Origin: M3007 sp041392625
GTDB taxonomy: Bacteria > Bacteroidota > Bacteroidia > Chitinophagales > Saprospiraceae
Reading direction: 5' to 3'
Assembly (NCBI GenBank): GCA_041392625.1
Contig: JAWKLR010000001.1
Location: 62,001-126,000 of the forward strand
DNA length: 64,000 nt
Under the pieces are notes generated by a model. It worked only from the letters and a program-made list of their open reading frames with translations, was not told the origin of the DNA and ran no database searches. Position numbers and translations under genes: made by a program. Within the stretch, counting starts at the first letter, position 1; every line of letters begins with the position of its first letter. Of the stretch, positions 17,139 to 26,094 are shown piece after piece.

Positions 17139-18317
17139 TTAACCGATCACCTGAGCAACCAGATCGGCTGCTTCCTGGAACTCGACTGCACCCATTACCT
17201 CCAGACCAGACTCATCGATGATGGTCTTGGCGATGTCGGCATTGGTACCTTGCAGACGAACGATTACGGGAACCGGAATGTTTCCAATGGATTTGTAGGC
17301 ATCAACAACACCTTGTGCTACGCGATCGCAGCGTACAATTCCTCCAAAAATGTTGATCAAGATGGCTTTTACATTTTGATCTTTCAGGATGATTCGCATG
17401 GCGTTCTCAACACGCTCTGCATCGGCAGTACCACCGACATCCAGGAAATTTGCCGGTTCACCACCAGACAATTTGATCAAGTCCATAGTCGACATTGCCA
17501 GGCCGGCGCCATTTACCATACAGCCAACGTTTCCGTCCAGTTTAACGTAGTTGAGGTCGTATTGACGGGCTTCAACATCAGCTGGGTCTTCTTCGTCGGT
17601 ATCGCGGAGTTCGGCGAGTTCTTTATGGCGGAAAAGCGCATTGTCGTCGAGGGATACTTTGCTATCCACTGCGATGATCTGATCGTCGCTGGTTTTGAGG
17701 CATGGATTGATTTCGAACAGGTTGGCATCACTGCCTACGAAAGCAGCGTACAGTTTTTGTACAAACTGTACCATTTCTTTGAATGCCTGTCCTTCAAGTC
17801 CCAGGTTGAATGCAACCTTCTGGGCCTGGAATCCACGCAATCCCAACAACGGATCGATGTATTCTTTGAATACGCGGTCAGGAGTTTCTTCCGCAACTTT
17901 TTCAATGTCCATACCGCCATCAGGAGAGTAAACGATGACATTGCAACCGCGTCCACGATCGGTGAGGATAGAGATGTAAAACTCCTTAGTTTCGCTTGGT
18001 CCGGGGTAATACACGTCTTCAGCAAGCAGCACCTTGCGCACCAGTTTTCCTTCCGGTGGTGTTTGAGGTGTTTTCAACATCATACCGATGATTTGGCCTG
18101 CAATTTCTCCGGCTTGTTCAGGGCTTTTTGCAAGTTTTACACCACCGCCTTTGCCGCGGCCTCCTGCGTGAATCTGGGCCTTCACTACGCACCAGTCGGT
18201 CTTCAGTTTTTTGGCTGCTTCAACAGCTTCTTCAGCGGTGTGTGCCAATATGCCTTCCTGGATTTTTACTCCGAAAGACTTCAAAAGTTCTTTGCCCTGG
18301 TATTCGTGTAAATTCAT
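17139..18317 (-). CDS. sucC: Succinate-CoA ligase (ADP-forming) subunit beta
   Basis: 392 residues, normal length. It makes succinate and ATP from succinyl-CoA in the citric-acid cycle together with SucD, which is not in this window. Seen: MNLHEYQGKELLKSFGV, the ATP-grasp lysine/glycine loop AQIHAGGRGKGGGVK, EINPC, VNGAGLAMSTMD and NFLDVGG...NIFGGIVRCD. The antisense strand carries a long open frame, but codon and homology evidence is all on the minus strand. Confidence 0.97.
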   Translation of the reverse strand: MNLHEYQGKELLKSFGVKIQEGILAHTAEEAVEAAKKLKTDWCVVKAQIHAGGRGKGGGVKLAKSPEQAGEIAGQIIGMMLKTPQTPPEGKLVRKVLLAEDVYYPGPSETKEFYISILTDRGRGCNVIVYSPDGGMDIEKVAEETPDRVFKEYIDPLLGLRGFQAQKVAFNLGLEGQAFKEMVQFVQKLYAAFVGSDANLFEINPCLKTSDDQIIAVDSKVSLDDNALFRHKELAELRDTDEEDPADVEARQYDLNYVKLDGNVGCMVNGAGLAMSTMDLIKLSGGEPANFLDVGGTADAERVENAMRIILKDQNVKAILINIFGGIVRCDRVAQGVVDAYKSIGNIPVPVIVRLQGTNADIAKTIIDESGLEVMGAVEFQEAADLVAQVIG

Positions 18318-18458
18318 GTTGTGTTGAGACGTTTGTGTTAGAATTTGGTTGGCAATCCAAATTGCCGGAGAGGCCGGTGTTTGAATTGGATACTGAAGTA
18401 CAGCCTAAAAATACCTGAAAGTGAAAAGGTGGCTGCACATCAATGCAAAATCACGGCG

Positions 18459-18466
18459 CAAAAGTA
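18459..18466 (-). promoter_or_regulatory. -7 promoter element of sucC
   Basis: TACTTTTG on the minus strand, an exact TAnnTTTG match 142 nt before the sucC ATG. No clear -33 TTTG. In the rest of the 18318-18699 gap I see only a weak hairpin around 18619-18653. Confidence 0.4.
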
Positions 18467-18699
18467 CGTCGTTTTGTGCTGGTAAGGGAAAATCTGCACA
18501 TATTTTATAATGACATTCTTTGAAATGTTAAAGCCAGACAAATGGTAGATTTAAGATTTGTAAAATAAATATTGGTTATTGTAAATTAGCGCAGAATAGA
18601 AAAATGATTTATTCGCAGAAAGCCAAACCATTTAGTGATTGTATGGCTTTTTGTGTTAAAATATATCTGAATCTTTATTGAAATAGAAAAAGCCATTAA

Positions 18700-19038
18700 A
18701 TGTCAGCCGGCATGAGAGTTGATCGACGTTTTGAAAACATGCATGGCCAAAAACTGGCGGTATTAGCCGACCGGGTTGCCCGAAAAACTGAAAGTAGTCC
18801 GTACCTCAATTGTCCAACCGAGATTCTGGAAGATGTGCGTAATCAACTGCTGACGCTTCAGGGCGTATTGGCCGACTCAAGCTTGAAGCGAAAAGCCAGA
18901 ACAGAGGCCATTCGGTCGTATGAGCTTCCGTTGAAAGCCTCCTTAAAGGTGCTTGCCGATTACATTGAAGGGCAGGCGCAATGCAAATCCGATATATATA
19001 CCACCGGGTTTCGTCCGCTTTCTGAGCAGCGAAAATAG
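18700..19038 (+). CDS. Small conserved hypothetical protein
   Basis: 112 residues, no signal peptide, no membrane segment, predicted all-helical. The layout, with a helix of conserved LADRVA...L type, a central run of charged residues, and an ending with YIEGQAQCKSDIYTTGF, resembles small Bacteroidota proteins whose last conserved word is a glycine-phenylalanine. I know no function for them. It is flanked by AT-rich DNA upstream and a repeat cluster downstream, so it stands alone. Confidence 0.6.
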   Translation: MSAGMRVDRRFENMHGQKLAVLADRVARKTESSPYLNCPTEILEDVRNQLLTLQGVLADSSLKRKARTEAIRSYELPLKASLKVLADYIEGQAQCKSDIYTTGFRPLSEQRK

Positions 19039-19067
19039 CTTGAGTTTATTTTGGGGCTTGCAGTCCA

Positions 19068-19441
19068 ACCGAAATTCCGAACCACGCTCTAAGCCTGCTT
19101 CTAGCTCTGTTTTATCTCATTTCAGTTGAGCCAAGTTAAAATGGGGCGTTAGCCCTATGGTCTTCGTAGCACTGTGGAAACGATACCAACTTTAAGGGGC
19201 GTAGCCCTGACATCTTAGAATACAATCTTTTGAAATTACTTGTCTGGACATCATCTCTCTGGGATTAAATGGCATTAAGATGTCAGGGATACGCCCCTTA
19301 AACTATCTACCCTAATCCATCTACGAAGATATCAGGGCTACGCCCCTAAATCGGTTTAGTGCATAGTCGATTGGCCGCTCAAATTTTGGACGAATAAAGA
19401 AGCAGGGAAATTCAATTGTTATTCGATTTGACTAAAGTCTA
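19068..19441. repeat. GGGGCGTAGCCC-type inverted repeat cluster, copy 2
   Basis: The same order of units and spacers as at 2727-3204: forward units at about 19143-19164 and 19196-19218, reverse units at about 19276-19299 and 19325-19347, and the closing GACTAAAGTCTA. The last bases (19439-19441) are the complement of the TAG stop of ftsE. The second forward unit and first reverse unit pair better here than in copy 1. No coding frame. Confidence 0.8.
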
Positions 19442-20131
19442 CTGTTTCAGCGGAATACCCTCCTCATCCACCAGTGTTCCGTTGATGATGCGAATGATCC
19501 GTGCCGGAAAATTTTCCAAAATCCGGTAATCGTGGGTTGCACACAGTACGGCAGAGTTGTGCTGTTTTGCCAGGTTGCGAAGCAGGGTTAGGATGTCATC
19601 GCTGGTTTCGGGGTCCAGGTTTCCTGTTGGCTCGTCGGCAATAAGCAGGGCTGGTTGATTGAGCAGGGCACGGGCGATTACAACCCGTTGTTGTTCCCCA
19701 CCGGACAACTCAAATGGCATCGCTTGTTTTTTATCTAAAAGGCCAACCTCTCCGAGCACCTGGTCCACTTTCTGGGCCATTTTTTCCGTATCTGTCCAGG
19801 CCGTTGCTTCCAGCACAAACATGAGGTTGTCTTCGATGTTCCGGTCGGTAAGCAGGTTGAAATCCTGGAAAACAATTCCAAGTTTTCTTCTGAGCATGGG
19901 AATTTCTTTCCGGTTCAGCTCCCGAAGGTTATAGGATGCGACCTCACCAAAACCATCTTGAAGTGGCAATGCCCCGTACAGGGTTTTGAGCAGGCTTGTT
20001 TTTCCGCTGCCGGTTTTCCCGATCAGGTAGGTGAACTCTCCTTCACCCAGGGTCAGGTTGACGTGCTCCAGTACTTTGGAATTGTCTTGCTGTCTGATGG
20101 TTGCATTTGAAATCCGAACGATATTCGACAT
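19439..20131 (-). CDS. ftsE: FtsE-like cell-division ABC transporter ATPase
   Basis: 230 residues. Walker A GKTGSGKTS (38-46), signature LSGGEQQR (142-149), Walker B LLIADEPTGNLDPE (from 162), H-loop CATHDYRIL. FtsE pairs with FtsX at the inner membrane to activate septal peptidoglycan hydrolysis; sequence of the LLIADEP and D-loop region fits FtsE/LolD-type ATPases. ftsX is not adjacent, which is common in Bacteroidota. It is downstream of dapB by 24 bp. Its stop codon coincides with a repeat cluster. Confidence 0.88.
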   Translation of the reverse strand: MSNIVRISNATIRQQDNSKVLEHVNLTLGEGEFTYLIGKTGSGKTSLLKTLYGALPLQDGFGEVASYNLRELNRKEIPMLRRKLGIVFQDFNLLTDRNIEDNLMFVLEATAWTDTEKMAQKVDQVLGEVGLLDKKQAMPFELSGGEQQRVVIARALLNQPALLIADEPTGNLDPETSDDILTLLRNLAKQHNSAVLCATHDYRILENFPARIIRIINGTLVDEEGIPLKQ

Positions 20132-20155
20132 ATAAAAATGGGTTCTGGTGAAGGT

Positions 20156-20884
20156 CTATTGTTTTGGCAAGTCCAGTACATCCTGCATCGAGAAGCAGCC
20201 TTTTTTGCCCAGGAGCCATTCTGCTGCAACAACGGAGCCCAGTGCAAACCCGGTTCTGGAAAATGCCCGGTGTTCCAGTTTGATCTCATCGATTTCGCTG
20301 GTCCATTGAATAATATGGGTGCCCGGCACTTCATCTTCCCGAATTGCCCGAACAGGGATGTCTTCCGGGCCAACCGGGTCAGGCTCCAGTTTCCAGTCTG
20401 TTTTCCGATCCAATTGATTTAATAAGCTCTGCGTCAGCGTCACGGCGGTTCCACTAGGGGCATCGAGTTTGTGTACATGATGCGTCTCCTCAACACTGGG
20501 TTCATAATCTGCCAATGGATTCATCAATTTCGCCAGATACTGGTTTACGGCAAATAAGATATTCACGCCGATGCTGAAATTAGAGGCCCAAAGCAGCCCT
20601 CCATCGTTTTGCTGGGTCCACTTCCGGGCTTTTTCAAGCCCCTCCAGCCAGCCTGTAGTGCCACTCACAACCGGTATCCTGGCATGCAGGCATGCAAATA
20701 TGTTTTCTTCTGCTGACTCCGGCCTGGAAAACTCGATTACACAATCTGCCGTCTGGATCAGACTCACATCCAATTCGCTGCGGTTTGCAGAACCAATTTT
20801 CCATACAATTTCATGTCCGCGCTGTATGGCGATGGGTTCAATCGCTTTACCCATTTTCCCATAGCCCAACAGTCCAATCTTCAT
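20156..20884 (-). CDS. dapB: 4-hydroxy-tetrahydrodipicolinate reductase
   Basis: 242 residues, typical. It reduces the dihydrodipicolinate-pathway intermediate with NAD(P)H in lysine and diaminopimelate synthesis. Seen: nucleotide-binding GYGKMG at 7-12, the substrate motif ETHHVHKLDAPSGTA with H135, H136 and K139, and SNFSIGVN. It lies two bases from the LVIVD protein gene upstream and 24 bp from ftsE downstream, suggesting one transcript. Confidence 0.95.
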   Translation of the reverse strand: MKIGLLGYGKMGKAIEPIAIQRGHEIVWKIGSANRSELDVSLIQTADCVIEFSRPESAEENIFACLHARIPVVSGTTGWLEGLEKARKWTQQNDGGLLWASNFSIGVNILFAVNQYLAKLMNPLADYEPSVEETHHVHKLDAPSGTAVTLTQSLLNQLDRKTDWKLEPDPVGPEDIPVRAIREDEVPGTHIIQWTSEIDEIKLEHRAFSRTGFALGSVVAAEWLLGKKGCFSMQDVLDLPKQ

Positions 20885-20886
20885 AG

Positions 20887-22761
20887 TTAGTTTGCTGTTT
20901 TTACGAAGCGATAATGCGTGCTCTGTTTTTCCATTTTTATCAAATACGTTCCGGCTGGCAACTGTTCACCAATTGGTGTTGACTGCACTCCGGGGTTCAC
21001 TTCGATGGTTTGAATCAAGCGGCCATTTAAGTCCATGATCAAGGCTCGATCTTGAATGTCCGAAGCGATGCGCAATAGGCCGGATTGCTGGAACGGGTTG
21101 GGGCTGAGTTCGATTTGTGCCGGAAGCAAATCCGATTGCAAATCTCGTGGTTTTACTCCGCGCCGGTATCCTTTTACCAATTCGATCAGAATGCCGTTGG
21201 TGTCTTCAATAAGTACCTGCTGGTGTATGGCACTCATTCCATATCCCAATGCGTCGGCGGTTATGTCGTAAATGCCTGGTGCTACATCCGTAAATTCAAA
21301 TTCTCCCAATGCGTCCGTTGTAGTTTCGTATACCAACTCAATACCATACAGATAGACTTTGGCATTCGGAATTGGGTTGGGTTCATTGAAGCGTTTTACC
21401 ATGCCTGAAATGGTCAGGGAGCCTGCAGGAAACAAACTGACATCCAGATAACTAACCTGCCCATTTTGGAGATACACCTGAGTTGAGTAGGGCATAAATC
21501 CTGCTTTTTCTATGGTTACGTCGTAGTAGCCATTTTCCAGTTGTCCCATTTTGAACTCACCCAAATTGTTGGTGGATTCCGGACTGGCTGTTCCGGCTAC
21601 GATCGTTACGCTGGCTCCCTGGATGGGGAAGCCCGTTGTTCCATCTTTTACCAAGCCTTCCAAACGACAAGCACGCACATAGTTTGGGGTCAGGATCAGG
21701 AGCTCTCCATCGTTATTTGCTCCTGCCTTGCTTATGTTGGATGCGATGATGGTGCCTGAAGGGAAATACGGATATACTCCCCAGCAGCCGTTGAAGCCAC
21801 TGCCCGATCCGCTATAGGTATCGTAGTTTCCTACCTGAACCAGGTTGTCTGGATGACTTGCATCTACAATGGTAAATCCATCGCGATACCAGGAGGTAAC
21901 GGCAAAGTCATTAATTACATAGGTGTTATGTACAATGGAATTTGACCCCGGATTGCTCTGGATTACATCCAGGAGTTTGATGTCATCCGGGTCGGAAACA
22001 TCGTATGCTGCAAGTACGGAGTTACTTACTTCGTCGGTTGTAAAAATGGTTTTCCGATCGTCTGAAATCCAGGTGTTGTGCGGAAATTCATCCGGGGTTG
22101 TTTGTGTAGCCAATACAACCGGGTTGAGTTTGCTGCTCATGTCCACCATGGAAAAAAGGCCGCCGTAAATGTGGCAGGCAAACATGGTGTCGTTGTCAAC
22201 GTATCCGTCGTGCACATAGCCAAACAGATTAAAACGGCCGGCATAGGTTGGGTTATATGGATCCTGGTTGAGGTCCATCACAATAGGCACGCCTCCATTT
22301 ATGTTGCTGCCATATACATAGCAAAAGCCTTTTTTTGTATCAACGTGCAGGGCGTGGCCCTTGTTCAGTTGTCCCTGGATGGCTCCATCACCATAATAAC
22401 TGTGGTATGGCAGGGTAGAGGAGGGGAGTGGGCTCAGATCGATAATCTGCAAACCCATTCCGCCTTCAGAGACAACATAGGCATAATGGCCATAGGTTTT
22501 GATTTCTTTCCAGTTGTTGCTTGGTCCGGGAATGAATGCAACTTCAGTAGGCGTATCCGGGTCGGTAATGTCCAGAATTGACGTTCCGTTGCGTGCACCT
22601 ACGAGTGCATATTCCTTTTCATCCTGAACATACCCCCAAATATTTGCCAGTCGCTGACCAGGATAATCGAAGGTACTCCGAAGTACGGTATTTGTATTTT
22701 GCGAAAGCCCTGGAAAACAAAGGGCAATAAAAAAGAGCAGGAGGGTAAATTTAGTTTGCAT
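20887..22761 (-). CDS. Choice-of-anchor B (LVIVD-repeat) secreted protein with T9SS sorting domain
   Basis: 624 residues from the ATG at 22761 (signal peptide to about residue 21, GLSQ). The main part is a beta-propeller-like set of LVIVD repeats (YALVGARNGTSILDITDP, YAYVVSEGGMGLQIIDLS), then two carboxypeptidase-regulatory-like beta domains (about 390-540), and a type A T9SS C-terminal domain (LSPNPFQQSGLL...GTYLIKM). The product is expected on the cell surface or released. Target unknown. An ATG at 22833 precedes the signal peptide and is less likely. Confidence 0.88.
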   Translation of the reverse strand: MQTKFTLLLFFIALCFPGLSQNTNTVLRSTFDYPGQRLANIWGYVQDEKEYALVGARNGTSILDITDPDTPTEVAFIPGPSNNWKEIKTYGHYAYVVSEGGMGLQIIDLSPLPSSTLPYHSYYGDGAIQGQLNKGHALHVDTKKGFCYVYGSNINGGVPIVMDLNQDPYNPTYAGRFNLFGYVHDGYVDNDTMFACHIYGGLFSMVDMSSKLNPVVLATQTTPDEFPHNTWISDDRKTIFTTDEVSNSVLAAYDVSDPDDIKLLDVIQSNPGSNSIVHNTYVINDFAVTSWYRDGFTIVDASHPDNLVQVGNYDTYSGSGSGFNGCWGVYPYFPSGTIIASNISKAGANNDGELLILTPNYVRACRLEGLVKDGTTGFPIQGASVTIVAGTASPESTNNLGEFKMGQLENGYYDVTIEKAGFMPYSTQVYLQNGQVSYLDVSLFPAGSLTISGMVKRFNEPNPIPNAKVYLYGIELVYETTTDALGEFEFTDVAPGIYDITADALGYGMSAIHQQVLIEDTNGILIELVKGYRRGVKPRDLQSDLLPAQIELSPNPFQQSGLLRIASDIQDRALIMDLNGRLIQTIEVNPGVQSTPIGEQLPAGTYLIKMEKQSTHYRFVKTAN

Positions 22762-22803
22762 GTGAATCGAGCGTTTGGGCATGAACTTATTCTGAACAGA
22801 ATC

Positions 22804-22811
22804 TAAAGGTA
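22804..22811 (-). promoter_or_regulatory. Possible -7 promoter element of the LVIVD gene
   Basis: TACCTTTA on the minus strand, seven of eight bases of TAnnTTTG, 42 nt before the ATG at 22761. It lies between the yraN stop and the LVIVD start and would allow separate transcription of LVIVD-dapB-ftsE. Confidence 0.35.
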
Positions 22812-22816
22812 CAACA

Positions 22817-23179
22817 TCAAATAAAAAATGCATCCTCTACATGGCGCAATTCTACCAAAAGGCCATTTTTGACCACAATAGCAATGGTGTCAAACCGAAC
22901 CTCCCAATCGTATCCAATGGCCTCCATATAGGCTCCTGCAGCCCGGGCCAATAATCGCTGTTTTTGTTGGGTAATGGCTTGTTCTGGACCACCTGAAAGA
23001 TCGTCCGTTCGGGTTTTTACTTCGACAAATACCAGCAACTGCTCGGATGCCCAGGCAATGATATCCAGCTCTCCGCGTCCTGCTCTGTAATTGCGGGCTT
23101 CTATGCGGTATCCTTTTTTGATCAAATAATCAACCGCGAGTTGTTCTCCTTGTTTGCCTAGTTCGAGGTGTTTGGCCAC
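22817..23179 (-). CDS. YraN family (UPF0102) nuclease-fold protein
   Basis: 120 residues, typical. Seen: GEQLAVDYLIKKGYRIEARNYR pattern, then the restriction-endonuclease-like core GELDIIAW...LLVFVEVKTR, with D and ExK residues of a PD-(D/E)xK site. Biochemical role is uncertain; related to Holliday-junction resolvases. The start is a GTG, 15 bp after the namZ stop. Confidence 0.9.
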   Translation of the reverse strand: MAKHLELGKQGEQLAVDYLIKKGYRIEARNYRAGRGELDIIAWASEQLLVFVEVKTRTDDLSGGPEQAITQQKQRLLARAAGAYMEAIGYDWEVRFDTIAIVVKNGLLVELRHVEDAFFI

Positions 23180-23194
23180 AATGTTGAGTGTTCT

Positions 23195-24388
23195 TTATTC
23201 CGGGTATAACAGGTATTGTTGACGTACCAGCCTGTAAAAATTCAGGCCATCCACCCAACTCTCTCTAATTTCTTCTTCCGTTGAACCCAGTTCAATCTGC
23301 TCCCGCAAGTAGCGGGTTCCGGCAAGTAAGTCGAAAAACCGGTTGGCATTAAAAAAGGTCTCTTTGTCCGGAAATTCACAGTACATATCCAATAGCCAAT
23401 GGAGATCGATCCGACCTTGTTCGCGCAGGCTGTCGATTGGTATTTGCGTCAGGTCATAACCACGACACGGAATTTCTTCATGTTTTGGATATTTGGAGCC
23501 TTCGTTTGGACACGGCGTAAAATAGTAATCGCCTACCGGCAGATCCGGATGGCCCAAAACCTGAAATGGCGTATCTGTTCCTCTCCCAATGCTAAAACTG
23601 GTTCCTTCAAACAGGCATAAGGAAGGATATAAATAAATAGATCGAGCATTTGGAAGATTGGGGCTGGGCGGTATCGGTAGTTCATACGGGGTTTGGTGGG
23701 TATAGTTCTCGCAGGGAATAATCGTGAGTTTAAGTCTTCCGGGATTTTCAATAAAGCCTTCGCCTGCAAACATCGTTGCCAACTCGCCGATGGTACAGCC
23801 ATGGACAATAGGGATAGGGACTATACCCACAAATGAATGCAGGTTGGATTCCAGCAGGGGCCCATCTACGTAATGTCCGTTGGGGTTTGGGCGGTCCAGC
23901 ACCATAAGCGGGAGGTCAAAATCGGCGCAGGCTTGTTCGACATAAAATAAGGTAGAAATGTAGGTGTAAAATCGGGCACCAACATCCTGTATGTCAAACA
24001 AGACCAGGTCCACATCTTCGAGGTCTTTCCACCGCGGTTTTTTGTGCCTTCCGTATAGCGAGACGATGGGGATTCCGGTTTTCAAATCTACGTCGTTGCT
24101 TACTTTTTCCCCGGCGTCCGCTGTTCCCGAAACCCATGCTCCGAGAAAAATACGTGCTATGCAAATTTTGGCTGCAAGCAGGGTGTCCAATAAGTGGGTT
24201 GATCCCAATTTGGAGCTGTGGTTCACTACGAGGGCCACACGCTTTCCTTCCAGCATGGGGAGGTACATATCCATGCGCTCCGCACCCACTTTGATCTGTG
24301 TCTGGGCCCATCCGTTGAATGAACAAAACAGGAAGAACAGAGCCCCACAGAAGGCTTTAGTATGAAATTTATTGGAGTTTCTTTTCAC
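23195..24388 (-). CDS. NamZ-like exo-beta-N-acetylmuramidase (DUF1343)
   Basis: 397 residues, GTG start, signal peptide (about 1-29, NGWAQ). DUF1343 proteins remove terminal N-acetylmuramic acid in peptidoglycan recycling. Seen: NHSSKL..., GTADAGEKV, SLYGRHKKP, LVLFDIQDVGARFYTYISTL, VLDRPNPNG and FEGTSFSIGRGTDTPFQVLG. One oddity: where relatives have FSPEHGFRG just before TADAGE, this sequence reads IFLGAWVSG. A shifted frame over the same bases reads FSEHGFR, so two compensating indels near 24130-24160 have scrambled the conserved motif. Confidence 0.88.
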   Translation of the reverse strand: MKRNSNKFHTKAFCGALFFLFCSFNGWAQTQIKVGAERMDMYLPMLEGKRVALVVNHSSKLGSTHLLDTLLAAKICIARIFLGAWVSGTADAGEKVSNDVDLKTGIPIVSLYGRHKKPRWKDLEDVDLVLFDIQDVGARFYTYISTLFYVEQACADFDLPLMVLDRPNPNGHYVDGPLLESNLHSFVGIVPIPIVHGCTIGELATMFAGEGFIENPGRLKLTIIPCENYTHQTPYELPIPPSPNLPNARSIYLYPSLCLFEGTSFSIGRGTDTPFQVLGHPDLPVGDYYFTPCPNEGSKYPKHEEIPCRGYDLTQIPIDSLREQGRIDLHWLLDMYCEFPDKETFFNANRFFDLLAGTRYLREQIELGSTEEEIRESWVDGLNFYRLVRQQYLLYPE

Positions 24389-24524
24389 CTTGTAAAACTA
24401 AATGTTTTTTGTCTGTCGGCATAAAAAATGTTTATTACGAGCTGAAAATGTCTTTTTGGCCTGTTTTTATCTATTTGATTGATGTCTGAATTTTATTTTT
24501 ATACCAATGGAAAATAAAATGTTT

Positions 24525-24532
24525 TACTTTTG
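24525..24532 (+). promoter_or_regulatory. -7 element giving a leaderless start for the exonuclease gene
   Basis: TACTTTTG, an exact consensus match, ends six bases before the ATG at 24539. Transcription would begin at or next to that ATG. It also covers the TTG at 24530, ruling that codon out as the start. Confidence 0.5.
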
Positions 24533-24538
24533 TCTGCT

Positions 24539-25930
24539 ATGGCTCGATATGCAATCATAGATGTTGAAACAACTGGAGGAACTGCTCGGTACGAGCGGAT
24601 CACCGAGATTGCTATTGTGGTGCATGATGGAGAAAAAATAATTGATCAGTTTAGCACCCTGATTAATCCGGAGCGCAGCATTCCACCCAACATTGTCCGG
24701 ATTACGGGAATCACCGACGATATGGTGGCTGACGCCCCCCGATTTTATGAGGTCGCCAAGCAGGTAGTAGAACTTACGGAGGGGGCAGTTTTCGTAGCAC
24801 ATAATGTGCAATTTGACTACAGTTTTATCCGGGAAGAATTTGCACGGCTTGGATATTCATTTACAAGAAAAAAACTGTGTACCGTCCGGTTGTCACGGGC
24901 AACCTTTCCGGGATTGCGGTCGTACAGCCTGAGCAATCTGAAAAAGCATTTTGGCATTCATGCAGATCGGAGCCACCGCGCGCTGGATGATACACTGGCA
25001 ACCGTGGAATTGTTTGAACGGATTTTGGCTCAGCAGGACAGCAAATCGGGCATAAAAAAAATGGTGAATTACGGAGTCCGGGAGTCCGGACTGCCGGCTG
25101 CAATTACCATTGAACGCTTGCACCAGCTGCCGGAAACCTGTGGAGTCTATTACCTGCACGACGGGCATGGGCAGGTGATTTATGTTGGCAAAAGTCTCAA
25201 CATTCGAAAACGTATGTTTGAGCATTTCGCCGATCAAACGCCTAAAGGCGATAAGATGCGAAAGGGGGTTGCAGATATCAGTTATGTAGAAACGGGTAGT
25301 GAATTGTTGGCCTTGTTGCTGGAAAGTTCGGAAATCAAGCGGTACCAACCCGCAATCAACCGGGCTTTGCGCGCTCGACGGATGGCCGCCTGCATTTTTA
25401 CCTACACCGACCAAAACGGATACGTCTGCCTGGCAATTGGCAAAAAAACTGCACGCAACCTGAACAGTCTTGAGATATTGGGTGAGTACACCAAAATTGA
25501 CAGTGCACGGAATCATTTGCACAGTTTGGTTCGCCAGCATGAACTGTGTGAAAAACTCTGTAATTTGGATTCCCGGGAACGGGCTTGCTTTCAATACAAC
25601 CTAAAAAAATGTCAGGGGGCATGTATTGGTGAAGAACCCACTGAATCCTACAACGAGCGGGTACTTGAAGCGATATCCCAAATGAAAAAGGGATTGGAGG
25701 GCAGCTTTATTTTGGTTGATAAGGGGCGGAATGCCGAGGAAAAAACCTTTATAGGTGTGCTGGATGGCGTGTTTTGCGGCTACAAACAAATGAATGCAGC
25801 CGATGCTCCGGCATATGGCCCTCAGTTGCTGGAAGAATTGGAGACCCTGGGCCCTGACCCAGATGCAAATAGAATTATCCGTACTTTTATCGAAAGTGGC
25901 AGCAGGATACGCCGCTTGGATCTGGGTTGA
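24539..25930 (+). CDS. DnaQ-like exonuclease fused to a GIY-YIG nuclease
   Basis: 463 residues. Residues 1-165 form a DEDDh 3'-5' exonuclease (D8 and E10 in DVETTGG, D93 in QFDYSF, H146 and D151 in HRALDD), like DNA polymerase III epsilon. Residues about 195-290 are a GIY-YIG endonuclease like the UvrC N-terminus (GVYYL at 202-206, IYVGK at 214-218, R223/R225, glutamate and asparagine in ESSEIKRYQPAIN). The tail has CFQYNLKKCQGAC, as in Cho/UvrC. The fusion is known in bacteria and is presumed to act in DNA repair or proofreading. Confidence 0.92.
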   Translation: MARYAIIDVETTGGTARYERITEIAIVVHDGEKIIDQFSTLINPERSIPPNIVRITGITDDMVADAPRFYEVAKQVVELTEGAVFVAHNVQFDYSFIREEFARLGYSFTRKKLCTVRLSRATFPGLRSYSLSNLKKHFGIHADRSHRALDDTLATVELFERILAQQDSKSGIKKMVNYGVRESGLPAAITIERLHQLPETCGVYYLHDGHGQVIYVGKSLNIRKRMFEHFADQTPKGDKMRKGVADISYVETGSELLALLLESSEIKRYQPAINRALRARRMAACIFTYTDQNGYVCLAIGKKTARNLNSLEILGEYTKIDSARNHLHSLVRQHELCEKLCNLDSRERACFQYNLKKCQGACIGEEPTESYNERVLEAISQMKKGLEGSFILVDKGRNAEEKTFIGVLDGVFCGYKQMNAADAPAYGPQLLEELETLGPDPDANRIIRTFIESGSRIRRLDLG

Positions 25931-25935
25931 ACTTA

Positions 25936-26094
25936 GAGTATGTTTAGAATTCAATTTCTGGGCTACATTCGACAAATACTATTTTTCTCTACGTTAAATT
26001 TTTCGCCGAATTACCCGCATTCGACTGCAAAATTTGCCTTGATAAAAACAATATTTGTTCGACTTCGCCACAGAATCGAAATTTAAACATACTC
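25936..26094 (+). mobile_element. 159-bp MITE, copy B (divergent)
   Basis: Same length and orientation as copy A but with about a dozen differences. Target duplication TTA at 25933-25935 and 26095-26097. Ends are GAGTATGTTTA and TAAACATACTC: both ends carry the matching change relative to GAGGATGTCTA/TAGACATCCTC, so complementarity is kept. It lies between the nuclease gene and cytidine deaminase and may end or shape their transcripts. Confidence 0.88.

Noticed and set aside
17103..18311. Long plus-strand open frame (402 codons) opposite sucC.
   Set aside because: Minus strand encodes a full, motif-complete SucC; the antisense frame shows no family features and is a codon-usage shadow.
18619..18653. 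Hairpin AAAGCCA...TGGCTTTTT as a terminator or RNA end.
   Set aside because: Weak stem, no plus-strand transcript in front of it; too little to call.
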